Below are positions 55,841-64,000 of a DNA stretch of 64,000 nt, one piece after another. This stretch comes from CAG-492 sp045643465 (lineage in GTDB: Bacteria; Bacillota; Clostridia; TANB77; CAG-508): NCBI GenBank assembly GCA_045643465.1, contig JAZUKV010000009.1:46397-110396 (forward strand). The letters are read 5' to 3'. Position 1 is the stretch's first letter; every line of letters starts with the position of its first letter. Position numbers and translations under genes: made by a program. Below the pieces are notes generated by a model. It was not told the DNA's origin. It saw only the letters and a program-made list of their open reading frames with translations, and searched no databases.

Positions 55841-56767
55841 CTATTTCTTCTCACTATCTGATAAATATTTACTTAATTGTTTTAATACATCATTAATATC
55901 AACATCTTCTTGTTTATCATTTTTTTCATCAACTTTTACTATTTTATTAGAATCTTTATTTTCAACTTTATCTATTTTCTTTTTTACTTCTGTAATCTCA
56001 TTATCTTCAATTTTCTTTTTAGTTGATAATTTGCTAGTTAATTTCTCTAATATTTTATTTGAAGACTTTTTAGAAGTAATTATTGCTTCATAATAATATC
56101 CGTTTTTTGATTTTTTTCTATTTGTTGGCATTTTATTTATAACAACACCTGCTATATTTCCACCAACATTCAAAATATTTCTTTTTACTTGTTGTAAATC
56201 TTCAATTTTAGTAACTTTATGCGCTGTAACAATTAATGTAGTACTTACAAATTTTGATAAAATAATTGCGTCTGTAACCATTGTACTTGGTGTTCCATCA
56301 AAAATAACTACATCAAATATTTTTTCCAAATATTTAATTAAATCAATCATTTTTTGGCTTGTTAAAAGCTCTGAAGGATTTGGTGGAATTATTCCTGAAG
56401 TCATAACAAATAAATTGTCAACCACTGTCGCTTGAATATATTCGCCAATAGTATTTAAACTACTTCCATTAGCAGTTGTTATTAAATAATTAGATAGCCC
56501 TTTTTGATTATTTAGCTCAAAAATCTCATGTTGTCTACCTTTTCGCATATCTGCATCTACTAGTAAAACTTTTTTACCAGTTTGAGCAAAAGTTATAGCT
56601 AAATTTGCTGAAATCCAACTTTTACCTTCTGCTGGAACAGTACTTGTTACTAATAGTGATTTAAAACTTTCATCTACATTCATAAATTGAATATTTGTTC
56701 TTAATGTCCTGAAAACTTCTGATACTTGTGTCTTTGGTGAAACAAATGTTATTAGTTCATTTTTCAT
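55841..56767 (-). CDS. cpsD: BY-kinase (CpsD/CapB-like tyrosine autokinase)
   Basis: A 308-residue bacterial tyrosine kinase that controls polysaccharide export with its Wzz-type partner. It has SEVFRTLRTNIQFMN, Walker A STVPAEGKSWISANLAITFA (about 45-64), Walker A' VLLVDADMRKGRQHEIF and Walker B VVIFDGTPS. The C-terminal 100 residues are Lys/Asp/Glu-rich instead of the usual Tyr cluster; only a GYYYEA segment offers clustered tyrosines. The ATG at 56767 follows AGGAGG by 11 bases. It is adjacent to its activator gene. Confidence 0.9.
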   Translation of the reverse strand: MKNELITFVSPKTQVSEVFRTLRTNIQFMNVDESFKSLLVTSTVPAEGKSWISANLAITFAQTGKKVLLVDADMRKGRQHEIFELNNQKGLSNYLITTANGSSLNTIGEYIQATVVDNLFVMTSGIIPPNPSELLTSQKMIDLIKYLEKIFDVVIFDGTPSTMVTDAIILSKFVSTTLIVTAHKVTKIEDLQQVKRNILNVGGNIAGVVINKMPTNRKKSKNGYYYEAIITSKKSSNKILEKLTSKLSTKKKIEDNEITEVKKKIDKVENKDSNKIVKVDEKNDKQEDVDINDVLKQLSKYLSDSEKK

Positions 56768-56768
56768 T

Positions 56769-57467
56769 TTAGCATTTACCTCCTCTTTTTGTTTCATCCT
56801 TAACAAAAGGTATCAATACTAAAGATGTTAAATCTGTATTATTTTCTATATCTTCTGCATTTTTAATTGTATTATCAAATAAACTTGCTATTAATACATA
56901 TATTATAGAAATTCCAAATCCAATTAAGAAAAATATTAAAACATTACGAACATGTTTAATATTGCATGGTGTTATTGATTCTTCCGCTTCGTCTAAAATG
57001 TACCCATTATCTCCATATATTTCAGTTATCTTAGCTGAAAATACTTTTGTTACTTCGTTTGCTATTTTCATTGCTTTAACTGGGTCCTCATCTTCTACTG
57101 TTATTTTTAATAATACAGAATCTTCTAATTGTTCTACAGAAATCTTTTTTGTAAGAGTTTCTTCTGTTTCATTAATTTGCAAATTATTAATTGTTTTTCT
57201 TAATACCGTTTTGCTTTTTGCTATTTGACTATATGTGCTAATTAGACTTTTGGCCCAACCAACATCTGTTGACGTTATAGTTTTAGTACCACTTTCATCT
57301 TTGCTTGTTGTTTTAACTATATCCAAAGTTGTATATGCTTGGTATTTTGGTGTTATAAAATTGAATGAATATATTAAACCTATTATTATAGCAATCATTG
57401 AAATTATTATAATATGTAATCTTTTGTTCCAAAAAATACTTATTAATCTTTTAAAAAATACTTTCAT
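56769..57467 (-). CDS. cpsC: Wzz-domain polysaccharide co-polymerase/kinase activator (CpsC/CapA-like)
   Basis: A membrane protein of 232 residues with two helices (LHIIIISMIAIIIGLIYSF, about 16-34, and NVLIFFLIGFGISIIYVLIA, about 174-193) around an extracytoplasmic Wzz-like domain (KYQAYTTLDIVKTTSKDESG, TISTYSQIAKSKTVLRKTI). It sets chain length and activates the BY-kinase. GGAGG five bases before ATG 57467 decides the start over an upstream in-frame ATG. First gene of the trio, with its own promoter. The segment SITPCNIKHVRN before helix 2 is the proline-containing hinge usual in the family. Confidence 0.88.
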   Translation of the reverse strand: MKVFFKRLISIFWNKRLHIIIISMIAIIIGLIYSFNFITPKYQAYTTLDIVKTTSKDESGTKTITSTDVGWAKSLISTYSQIAKSKTVLRKTINNLQINETEETLTKKISVEQLEDSVLLKITVEDEDPVKAMKIANEVTKVFSAKITEIYGDNGYILDEAEESITPCNIKHVRNVLIFFLIGFGISIIYVLIASLFDNTIKNAEDIENNTDLTSLVLIPFVKDETKRGGKC

Positions 57468-57497
57468 GACATCCTCCATAAAATACTATGCTTTCCT

Positions 57498-57527
57498 ATT
57501 ATACATAATATTTACTGCATTTGGCAA
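57498..57527 (-). promoter_or_regulatory. promoter of cpsC-cpsD-cpsB
   Basis: TTGCCA (57522-57527), 18-bp spacer, TATAAT (57498-57503) on the minus strand. Confidence 0.7.
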
Positions 57528-57579
57528 GAGTTTTCGCTAAAATAATGCAAATAATGTTATTTCTGTAAACTTAGTTGTA

Positions 57580-59751
57580 CTATTTTTCTTCTATAAGCTT
57601 AAATGAAACTCTTCGAAGCTCCTTATTAGCTTCAATAACTTTAATTTTTACAGATTGTCCAATTCTATAAGTTTTACCTGTATTTTCACCTACAAGAATT
57701 TTCTGATCTTGGTTATATATAAAATATTCATCACCTAAATTCTCAAATCTTATTAATCCTTCCACTGTATTTTCAAGCTCTACAAACATCCCAAAAGAAG
57801 TAATACTTGAAATAATTCCTTCATATTCTTCACCTATTTTATCTTGCATGAATTCAGCTTTTTTGATATCTTCACTATCTCGCTCTACTTTTTGGGCTAT
57901 TTTTTCTCTTTCTGAAGATTGCTCTGCATAACTTACAGATTGCTTTGCATATTTATCTAATACAGCTTGGTTAAGATTGTAATTACTATCTATATATTTA
58001 CTTATTATTCTATGTATAAATAAATCCGGATATCTTCTGATTGGAGATGTAAAATGACAATAGTATTTACTAGAAATTCCAAAATGCCCTTTATTTACAC
58101 TTTCATATCTCGCTACTTTTAATGTCCTCAATATTAAATTTGAAACTACTCTTTCTTCTGGTTTCCCTTTGATTTTTTCTAAGATTTCTGAAAAAGCTTT
58201 TGGATGTATGTTATCTTTATTGTATTTAACTTTATAACCTAGATTAAATAAAAATTTATTTAATTCATCAATTTTTTCTATATCTGGAACCTCATGGACT
58301 CTATATATAAAAGGTGCTTCAAGCCAATAAAATTTTTCTGCAACAACTTCATTGGCTATAAGCATAAATTGTTCAATTAATTCATTGGCAAAATTTATCT
58401 CATATTTTTTTACATCAATTGCAATTCCATTATTATCTAGTATTATTTTACTTTCTGGTACATCTAAATCGAGAGCTCCATCTTTTGCTCTTTTTTCTTT
58501 TAATATTTGTGCTAATTCTCCCATAGCTTTGAAATTATCTATATACTTTAAATATTTTTGAATACTTTCTATTTCCTCATTATTTAAACTTTCTCCATTA
58601 CCATAAATATCTTTATCTATATATCTCAATATTTTATATACATTCGTATATGCCATACGCTCTTGAACTTTTATTATTGTTTTTTTAATATCTGAAGAAA
58701 TCACTTTTCCAGATTTATTTATTTCCATAAAAACTGATAATGATAATCTTTCTTCTTTAGCATTTAAACTACATATTCCATTTGAAAGTTCTTTTGGCAA
58801 CATTGGAATTACTCTGTCCATCATATATATACTTGTTCCTCTTAAAATTGCCTCTTTATTCAAATTCGAACCTTCTGTTACATAATGGCTGACATCTGCA
58901 ATACTAACTATAAGATTATATGTTCCAGATTCATTTTTTTCTACACAAACAGCATCATCTAAATCTTTTGCATCTTCACCATCTATTGTAAATAAAATTT
59001 TATTTGTTAAATCTAATCTATTTTTACGCTCTTTTTCTGATATATCAACAACCATTGATTTCGCTTCATCTAAAACAGGCTCTGGAAATTCATTTGGTAA
59101 ATTATATTCTTTTATTAGAGATAGCATATCCACACCTGCCATATTTATATTACCAATTATCTCAATGATTTTTCCTTCTGCCTTTTTATTATGCTCTGGA
59201 TATTTTGTTATCTTTACAACTACCTTTTGCTTACTTTTTGCATTACCAAAATTCTTTTTAGATATAAAAATATCTGTTCCAAATTTTTTATCATCAGGCA
59301 CTACAAACCCAAAGTTCCTACTAGATTCAAAAGTTCCAACTAACGTATCTTTTCCTCTTTTTATTATTTTGATAACTTTCCCTTCACTATGCCCATCTGC
59401 TACTCCGTCATTAATAATTTCTATTAAAACTTCATCCTCATTTAGAGCTGTAACAGTATTTTTACCTGATACATATATTTCTTGCTCTTCATTTTCGATT
59501 TTTACAAATCCAAAACCTCTTTCATTAATTCTTATAATTCCTTTTTTATATTTCTTATTATCTACTAATGAATATTTCCCTTTTTTATTTATTTGAATTT
59601 TATATTCATCCACAAGCTCTTTTAAAATTTGAACAAAATCAGAATAATCTTGTTTTGGAACACACAATAAAGTTGCTATTTCTTTCGCTTTCATTGGAAT
59701 ATATTTTTCTTCAGACATAAATCCTAATATTTTTTCTTTTTGATTTTCCAT
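57580..59751 (-). CDS. rnr: ribonuclease R
   Basis: A 3'-5' exoribonuclease that degrades structured RNA and takes part in rRNA and trans-translation quality control. The 723 residues include an N-terminal helix-turn-helix and two cold-shock-like OB domains (GFGFVKIENEEQEIYVSG, RNFGFVVPDDKKFG), the RNB catalytic domain with FTIDGEDAKDLDDAVCVEK, YHCHFTSPIRRYPDLFIHR-type motif (KYYCHFTSPIRRYPD) and a C-terminal S1 domain (GIISSITSFGMFVELENTVEG). It follows secG, but a terminator lies between. The usual smpB and ssrA neighbours are not downstream. Confidence 0.96.
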   Translation of the reverse strand: MENQKEKILGFMSEEKYIPMKAKEIATLLCVPKQDYSDFVQILKELVDEYKIQINKKGKYSLVDNKKYKKGIIRINERGFGFVKIENEEQEIYVSGKNTVTALNEDEVLIEIINDGVADGHSEGKVIKIIKRGKDTLVGTFESSRNFGFVVPDDKKFGTDIFISKKNFGNAKSKQKVVVKITKYPEHNKKAEGKIIEIIGNINMAGVDMLSLIKEYNLPNEFPEPVLDEAKSMVVDISEKERKNRLDLTNKILFTIDGEDAKDLDDAVCVEKNESGTYNLIVSIADVSHYVTEGSNLNKEAILRGTSIYMMDRVIPMLPKELSNGICSLNAKEERLSLSVFMEINKSGKVISSDIKKTIIKVQERMAYTNVYKILRYIDKDIYGNGESLNNEEIESIQKYLKYIDNFKAMGELAQILKEKRAKDGALDLDVPESKIILDNNGIAIDVKKYEINFANELIEQFMLIANEVVAEKFYWLEAPFIYRVHEVPDIEKIDELNKFLFNLGYKVKYNKDNIHPKAFSEILEKIKGKPEERVVSNLILRTLKVARYESVNKGHFGISSKYYCHFTSPIRRYPDLFIHRIISKYIDSNYNLNQAVLDKYAKQSVSYAEQSSEREKIAQKVERDSEDIKKAEFMQDKIGEEYEGIISSITSFGMFVELENTVEGLIRFENLGDEYFIYNQDQKILVGENTGKTYRIGQSVKIKVIEANKELRRVSFKLIEEK

Positions 59752-59768
59752 ATGAACCTCCTTTAATT

Positions 59769-59804
59769 ATAAAAAAAGGGAATTACTAATTTGTAACCCC
59801 CTTC
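59769..59804 (-). terminator. hairpin between secG and rnr
   Basis: Stem of AAGGG-GTTAC with GTAA-TCCCTT on the minus strand followed by seven T; ends secG transcription or attenuates rnr. Confidence 0.75.
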
Positions 59805-59835
59805 ATTATATTTACACTATTTTATCCTATATTAA

Positions 59836-60084
59836 TTACATTAAATATAGAAAGCTTAAGCCTATTGTGCTTATTGCAAAAAGAACACTTAAAATAACTG
59901 TTGCTTTTTTTAATGTTCCATCCTTAGTTCTTCCTTTATTTTTCTCATAGAAATTATTTGTTGTAGAACCTGTGATTGCACCTGACGCACCTTGGCTATC
60001 TTTTGCTTGTGCTGTCGCTAATATAATTAAAGCTATACAAACTATAACATATAATACTGTTACTATATTTTTTAATACTATCAT
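59836..60084 (-). CDS. secG: protein-export membrane protein SecG
   Basis: A small subunit of the SecYEG translocon. The 82 residues have two membrane helices (IVTVLYVIVCIALIILATAQ and KATVILSVLFAISTIGLSFL) around the conserved cytoplasmic loop QAKDSQGASGAITGSTTNNFYEKNKGRTKDGTL. It precedes rnr, a frequent pairing in Firmicutes. It has its own promoter and a GGGAG site. Confidence 0.94.
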   Translation of the reverse strand: MIVLKNIVTVLYVIVCIALIILATAQAKDSQGASGAITGSTTNNFYEKNKGRTKDGTLKKATVILSVLFAISTIGLSFLYLM

Positions 60085-60124
60085 TTTTCTCCCTCATTTC
60101 GTAAATTTATCTCACTCGTGTAAT

Positions 60125-60153
60125 ATTTTACCATATCATTTTTTTAAATGCAA
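60125..60153 (-). promoter_or_regulatory. promoter of secG
   Basis: TTGCAT (60148-60153), 17-bp spacer, TAAAAT (60125-60130) on the minus strand. Confidence 0.75.
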
Positions 60154-60159
60154 TTATTT

Positions 60160-61470
60160 TTATGCAGTTTCTTCTTTTTTATTTGTCGTTTTACGCTTGA
60201 TTCCTTTTGAAACAGTTCTATTTTCATCAATTGTAACTACTGGTTTTTCGTTGTTATCAATTGTATTTTTTGTAATTAGGCATTTAACAATTTTTGGATT
60301 TGATGGTATTTCAAACATTATATCTCTCATTATATCTTCTAATATTGAACGTAACCCTCTTGCTCCAGTTTTTCTTTCAATTGCTTTATTGACAATTGCT
60401 TCTAATGCATCGTCTTCAAATTCAAGCTCTACATTATCCATTTCAAATAATTTTTTATACTGCTTAATCAAAGAATTCTTTGGCTTGGTTATAATATCTA
60501 GTAATGCTTTTTTGTCTAATGCCTTTAATGTAGCCACTATTGGTAGTCTTCCTACAAACTCTGGAATTAAACCGAATTTTAATAAATCTTGTGGTAATAG
60601 ATCTTGCAAAACTTCTTCATCTGTTCTTAATTGTGTTAATTCTGTTCCAAAACCTATTGATTTTTTTCCTGTTCTATCCTTAATTAAATTTTCTACCCCT
60701 TCAAATGCTCCACCACATATAAACAATATGTTCTCTGTTTTAATTTGAATAAATTCTTGGTGTGGATGCTTCCTTCCGCCTTGTGGTGGAACTGATGCAG
60801 TTGTTCCCTCAACAATTTTTAATAATGCTTGTTGAACACCTTCTCCACTTACATCTCTTGTTATTGATGGATTCTCTGATTTTCTTGTAATCTTATCAAT
60901 TTCGTCTATATATATAATTCCTTTTTCTGCTTTTTCAACATCATAATCTGCTGCTTGAATTAATTTTAATAATATATTTTCAACGTCTTCACCAACATAT
61001 CCAGCTTCAGTTAATGTTGTAGCATCAGCTATTGCAAATGGGACTTTCAATATTCTTGCTAATGTTTGTGCTAGTAATGTTTTTCCGCAACCAGTTGGAC
61101 CTAGCAATAATATATTACTTTTCTGAATTTCTACATCATTTTTATTATCATTATTTTCATAATTATTTATTCTTTTATAATGATTATAAACAGCTACTGA
61201 AAGTGTCTTTTTTGCTTCGTCTTGCCCTATTACATACTCATCTAAAATTGATTTGATTTCAGATGGTGTAGGTAATTTTTCTTCTTCATTTAATGTATAT
61301 GATGCACCTTCTTCTTCATATAGCTCTTCTTCTAAAATGCTATTACAAGCTTTTATACACTCATCACATATAAAAACTCCTGGACCAGCTATTAATTTTT
61401 CAACTGCATTTTGTGTTTTACCACAAAATGAGCATTTTACGCTACTATTATTCTTATTACTATTTGCCAT
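60160..61470 (-). CDS. clpX: ClpX, ATP-dependent unfoldase of ClpXP
   Basis: Unfolds tagged proteins and feeds them to ClpP. The 436 residues start with a Cys4 zinc domain (KCSFCGKTQNAVEKLIAGPG and CDECIKAC), then Walker A LLGPTGCGKTLLAQTLA, Walker B GIIYIDEIDKITRKSE, pore and ClpP-docking elements, and sensor 2 GARGLRSILEDIMRDIMFEI. The C-terminal tail is Lys-rich. ATG 61470 follows GGGAGG; a start four codons upstream overlaps this site. It is 20 bp after clpP in a bicistronic unit. Confidence 0.97.
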   Translation of the reverse strand: MANSNKNNSSVKCSFCGKTQNAVEKLIAGPGVFICDECIKACNSILEEELYEEEGASYTLNEEEKLPTPSEIKSILDEYVIGQDEAKKTLSVAVYNHYKRINNYENNDNKNDVEIQKSNILLLGPTGCGKTLLAQTLARILKVPFAIADATTLTEAGYVGEDVENILLKLIQAADYDVEKAEKGIIYIDEIDKITRKSENPSITRDVSGEGVQQALLKIVEGTTASVPPQGGRKHPHQEFIQIKTENILFICGGAFEGVENLIKDRTGKKSIGFGTELTQLRTDEEVLQDLLPQDLLKFGLIPEFVGRLPIVATLKALDKKALLDIITKPKNSLIKQYKKLFEMDNVELEFEDDALEAIVNKAIERKTGARGLRSILEDIMRDIMFEIPSNPKIVKCLITKNTIDNNEKPVVTIDENRTVSKGIKRKTTNKKEETA

Positions 61471-61490
61471 GATACCTCCCAAATATAGAA

Positions 61491-62096
61491 TTAAATTCTT
61501 TTATCTAATATTCCATCAATTAAACCATATTTTAAAGCTTCTTCTGCTGTCATATAGTTATCTCTTTCTGTATCCTTTTGAATAGTTTCTAGACTTTGAC
61601 CTGTTCTTTCACTTAACAATTTATTTAACTTATCACGTGTTTTTACCATATGGTCTGCATGAATTTTTATTTCTGTTGTTTGACCTGAAAGACCACCTCC
61701 GCCTATTAATGGTTGATGAATTAATATTTCAGAATTTGGAGTTGCAAATCTTTTTCCTTTTTCTCCTGAAGCTAATAGTACAGCTCCCATACTTGCTGCC
61801 ATTCCAACACATATTGTTGATACTGGACATTTAATATAATTCATTGTATCTACTATTCCCATTCCGTCTGTGATTGAACCACCTGGGCTATTAATATATA
61901 AAAATATTTCTTTCTCTGGATCTTCTGATTCTAAGAATAATAATTGTGCAATTACTAATCCTGCAGAAGCACTATTTACATCCTCTCCTAGAAAAATAAT
62001 TCTGTCTTTTAACAATCTTGAAAAAATATCGTATGATCTTTCTCCTTTTGAAGTTTGTTCAATTACATATGGAACTAAACTATTCTTTTCTAACAT
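61491..62096 (-). CDS. clpP: ClpP, ATP-dependent protease proteolytic subunit
   Basis: The 14-mer serine peptidase of ClpXP. The 201 residues carry VPYVIEQTSKGERSYDIFSR, FLGEDVNSASAGLVIAQLLF, YINSPGGSITDGMGIVDTM, the catalytic Ser in CVGMAASMGAVLLASG and His in NSEILIHQPL, with Asp in the later RDNYMTAEEA region. No CtsR repeat was looked for in detail; the promoter is plain sigma-A. AAGGAGG precedes the ATG. The order tig, clpP, clpX is common, here with a terminator between tig and clpP. Confidence 0.97.
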   Translation of the reverse strand: MLEKNSLVPYVIEQTSKGERSYDIFSRLLKDRIIFLGEDVNSASAGLVIAQLLFLESEDPEKEIFLYINSPGGSITDGMGIVDTMNYIKCPVSTICVGMAASMGAVLLASGEKGKRFATPNSEILIHQPLIGGGGLSGQTTEIKIHADHMVKTRDKLNKLLSERTGQSLETIQKDTERDNYMTAEEALKYGLIDGILDKRI

Positions 62097-62126
62097 AAAT
62101 TGCCTCCTTAATATATAATTATATGA

Positions 62127-62155
62127 ATTTTATAATATAACTGTTTATTTTTCAA
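62127..62155 (-). promoter_or_regulatory. promoter of clpP-clpX
   Basis: TTGAAA (62150-62155), 17-bp spacer, TAAAAT (62127-62132) on the minus strand. Confidence 0.8.
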
Positions 62156-62191
62156 TAGCTCTTTTGTTATTTATAAAAAACTTTTTTCTTA

Positions 62192-62240
62192 TAAAAAAAT
62201 TAGGAGCATAATACAATAACTTGTTTTGCTCCTAATTTTA
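62192..62240 (-). terminator. terminator of tig
   Basis: Perfect 13-bp stem AAAATTAGGAGCA/TGCTCCTAATTTT (62196-62208 with 62227-62239), then T-run on the minus strand. Confidence 0.85.
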
Positions 62241-62246
62241 CATCAT

Positions 62247-63560
62247 TTATTTATCAGCTTTTTCTGATTTCTTTGCATCACTTACTTTTGCATTATCTAT
62301 TACGAATTGTATTGCTTTTTCTGTTGTTATATTATTTTTTAAATATTCTTTTAAGTTCTCATTATTTAGAAGCTCTTCTTCTTTTCTTCCATAGCTTGTA
62401 GCCATCTCTTTAATTTTTGCTTCAATTTCGCTATCTGTAGCTTCAATATTTTCTGCTTTTACAATTGCTTCTAGAACTAATCTTGATTTTACTGATACTG
62501 TTGCTTGCTCTTCATATTCTTTTCTCATATCATCTTCTGATTTATTAATCATTTTTAAATATTGCTCTAAATTTAATCCTTGATATGATAATCTTCCATC
62601 AATTTCTTTAAGCATATTGTCAATTTCTGTTTCTATCATTCCTGATGGAATGTCAATTTCTGTATTTTCGCATACTGCTTTTATAGCATCGTCATCTAAT
62701 TTGTATTTAGCTTGATTTTTCTTTTCTTCTACTAATTTTTCTTTTATACTAGCTTTTAATTCTTTTAATGTATCAAATTCGCTAACATCTTTTGCAAATT
62801 CATCATCTATTTGTGGTAATTCTTTAACTTTTATTTCATGTAATTTTACTTTAAATGTTGCATCTTTTCCAGCTAATTCTTTTGAAAAATATTCTTCTGG
62901 GAATTTTACATTAATATCTTTTTCTTCATTAACTTTCATTCCTTTAACTTGATCTTCAAATCCTGGAATAAATGTTTTGCTTCCAATTTCTAATTCATGT
63001 TTTTCTGCTTTTCCACCTTCAAAAGCTACTCCATCAACAAAACCTTCAAAATCAATTACAGCTATATCTTTTTCTTTAACTGCTCTATCTTCTACAGATA
63101 CTAGTCTTGAATTTTTTTCAGCCATACGATCTAGCTCTTCTTTAACATCTGCAGCCATTACTGATGTATCAGCTTTTTCTAATTCAATTCCTTTATATTT
63201 TCCTAATTTTACTTCTGGTTTTGTTTGTACAATTGCTGTAAATATTAAATCTTTTCCTTTTTCCATTTGAGTAATTTCAATCTCTGGTCTACTTACAGCT
63301 TCTATATTATTTTCTTTTAGCTCTTTTTCATATATATCTGGAACTATTTCATTAAATGTATCTTCATAGAATATTGATGGACCATATGTTTTTTCTATTA
63401 AAGACATTGGTGCTTTTCCTTTTCTGAATCCAGGTATATTAAAATATTTAGCTGTTTTTATATAAACTTTTTTCATACCTTCATCAAATTTTTCTGCTTC
63501 TACAGTAAAAGTTAACTTTAATTCATTTGTTTTATCTGTTTTTTCTACTTTAATACTCAT
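62247..63560 (-). CDS. tig: trigger factor
   Basis: The ribosome-bound chaperone and peptidyl-prolyl isomerase that meets nascent chains. The 437 residues show the ribosome-docking signature FNIPGFRKGKAPMSLIEKTYG (about 38-57), the FKBP-like domain (VKEKDIAVIDFEGFVDGVAF, GSKTFIPGFEDQVKGMKV) and the helical C-terminal chaperone arms. It is monocistronic with its own promoter and terminator, upstream of clpPX. Confidence 0.97.
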   Translation of the reverse strand: MSIKVEKTDKTNELKLTFTVEAEKFDEGMKKVYIKTAKYFNIPGFRKGKAPMSLIEKTYGPSIFYEDTFNEIVPDIYEKELKENNIEAVSRPEIEITQMEKGKDLIFTAIVQTKPEVKLGKYKGIELEKADTSVMAADVKEELDRMAEKNSRLVSVEDRAVKEKDIAVIDFEGFVDGVAFEGGKAEKHELEIGSKTFIPGFEDQVKGMKVNEEKDINVKFPEEYFSKELAGKDATFKVKLHEIKVKELPQIDDEFAKDVSEFDTLKELKASIKEKLVEEKKNQAKYKLDDDAIKAVCENTEIDIPSGMIETEIDNMLKEIDGRLSYQGLNLEQYLKMINKSEDDMRKEYEEQATVSVKSRLVLEAIVKAENIEATDSEIEAKIKEMATSYGRKEEELLNNENLKEYLKNNITTEKAIQFVIDNAKVSDAKKSEKADK

Positions 63561-63597
63561 TATTATTCATCCTTTCAATCTCTAAAACTGCCTTCTT

Positions 63598-63625
63598 ATT
63601 ATAACACATTTTTTTGATTTTGCAA
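63598..63625 (-). promoter_or_regulatory. promoter of tig
   Basis: TTGCAA (63620-63625), 16-bp spacer, TATAAT (63598-63603) on the minus strand. Confidence 0.7.
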
Positions 63626-63640
63626 TACTAAGTTTGTAAT

Positions 63641-64000
63641 TTACATATTTTCTGCTATTTTTTCTATTTTCTGCAATACAATTTCCATTCTTTTTTCAAA
63701 TATTTGATTTACACTAATATCTTTTTCCATGTCTAATACACTGTCTATTTTAAAAATTTTATATTCCTTAAAATTTTCTTCTATTTCTGATAAATTCTTT
63801 TCTTTTCTTGAACTTTCTATTATAAATGGTTCACATACAATTAATGCAAAATCTATTTTTCGTATTTTTACAATCTCTTTAATTAAATCATTTAACTGGT
63901 TATAATAATTATTATAATCAATATACATTATGATTTTATTTTCTTTAAAATTTTCTTCTAAACATCTTCTTATTTTAATATATGTTTTTATATTATTTAA
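63641..64000 (-). CDS. C-terminal part of an unrecognised protein (runs off window)
   Basis: Not recognised. The frame is open from the stop at 63641 through an internal ATG (63928) to the right edge, so the gene is longer than the visible 119 residues. The fragment begins LNNIKTYIKIRRCLEENFKE at the edge, then KIIMYIDYNNYYNQLNDLIKEIVKIRKIDFALIVCEPFI, which could be the Rossmann-like edge of a nuclease or RadC/NYN-type fold, but this is a guess. It ends in a helix (NQIFEKRMEIVLQKIEKIAENM). Confidence 0.55.
   Translation of the reverse strand, partial: LNNIKTYIKIRRCLEENFKENKIIMYIDYNNYYNQLNDLIKEIVKIRKIDFALIVCEPFIIESSRKEKNLSEIEENFKEYKIFKIDSVLDMEKDISVNQIFEKRMEIVLQKIEKIAENM

Noticed and set aside
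1..64000. CRISPR array, prophage, transposase or integrase
   Set aside because: No regularly spaced direct repeats, no phage structural genes and no recombinase or transposase frames were seen on either strand.

Overview
The window is low-GC, gene-dense DNA from an endospore-forming Firmicute, most likely an anaerobic Clostridium-like or uncultured gut Clostridia lineage. The evidence is a complete spoIIIA operon (AA to AH), sigH, spoVG behind a sigma-H type promoter, a spoVAE homologue, T-box leaders on argS and serS, Gram-positive sortase-type surface proteins, dockerin-bearing proteins and an OLE RNA. No prophage, insertion sequence, CRISPR array or rRNA operon was seen. Most promoters match sigma-A closely (TTGACA-like, 17 bp, TATAAT/TAAAAT).

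Layout: 1-1.5 kb holds the 5' part of trpS, a small membrane protein and spoVAE. 1.5-5.6 kb holds an HD hydrolase, a perfect 28-bp hairpin, argS with its T-box, and an orphan GHKL sensor kinase. 5.8-9.8 kb is a three-gene unit (HD protein, HelD-like helicase, NUDIX-HD fusion). 9.9-11.4 kb is RNA-rich: an OLE RNA, its membrane partner OapA, then a short transcript that carries the core of a 5S rRNA behind its own promoter. 11.4-14.7 kb holds infC-rpmI-rplT with an L20-type leader and an AUA start codon, two tiny orphan proteins, and rplM-rpsI. 14.7-18.2 kb holds a frameshifted anchored protein, a membrane-fused VanX-like dipeptidase and an unknown acidic protein. 18.3-23.2 kb holds T-box/serS, engB, another HD protein, spoVG and murC.

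23.2-30.2 kb holds a transglutaminase-like protein, a tail-less FtsZ, a PPP-family phosphatase and the zur-znuACB zinc uptake operon with a perfect 7-1-7 operator on its promoter. 30.2-35.4 kb encodes secreted proteins built from cohesin-like, Big_2 (Ig-like) and dockerin modules, two of them with sortase-like C-termini. A dockerin also ends the glucosaminidase at 52.5-54.5 kb, so the window appears to encode both halves of a non-cellulosomal cohesin-dockerin surface system. 35.5-36.5 kb is a frameshifted PiT phosphate permease, and 36.6-41.9 kb is the spoIIIA operon.

42-50.6 kb holds housekeeping genes (yebC, an MBL hydrolase, brkB-like, tcdA, sigH, a lipoprotein, UPF0182, ftsY) and a tRNA-Thr. 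50.7-57.5 kb is envelope biology: SH3/cadherin-like protein, dockerin autolysin and a Wzz/BY-kinase/PHP-phosphatase trio. 57.6-64 kb is RNA and protein quality control: rnr, secG, clpX, clpP, tig and a partial unknown gene.

The most unusual items are the OLE-OapA locus with the adjacent 5S-like RNA, the cohesin/dockerin surface set, the tail-less FtsZ, the AUA start of infC and the isolated GC-rich hairpin. Two single-base frameshifts (in the 14.7 kb gene and in the PiT gene) could be real or assembly errors.
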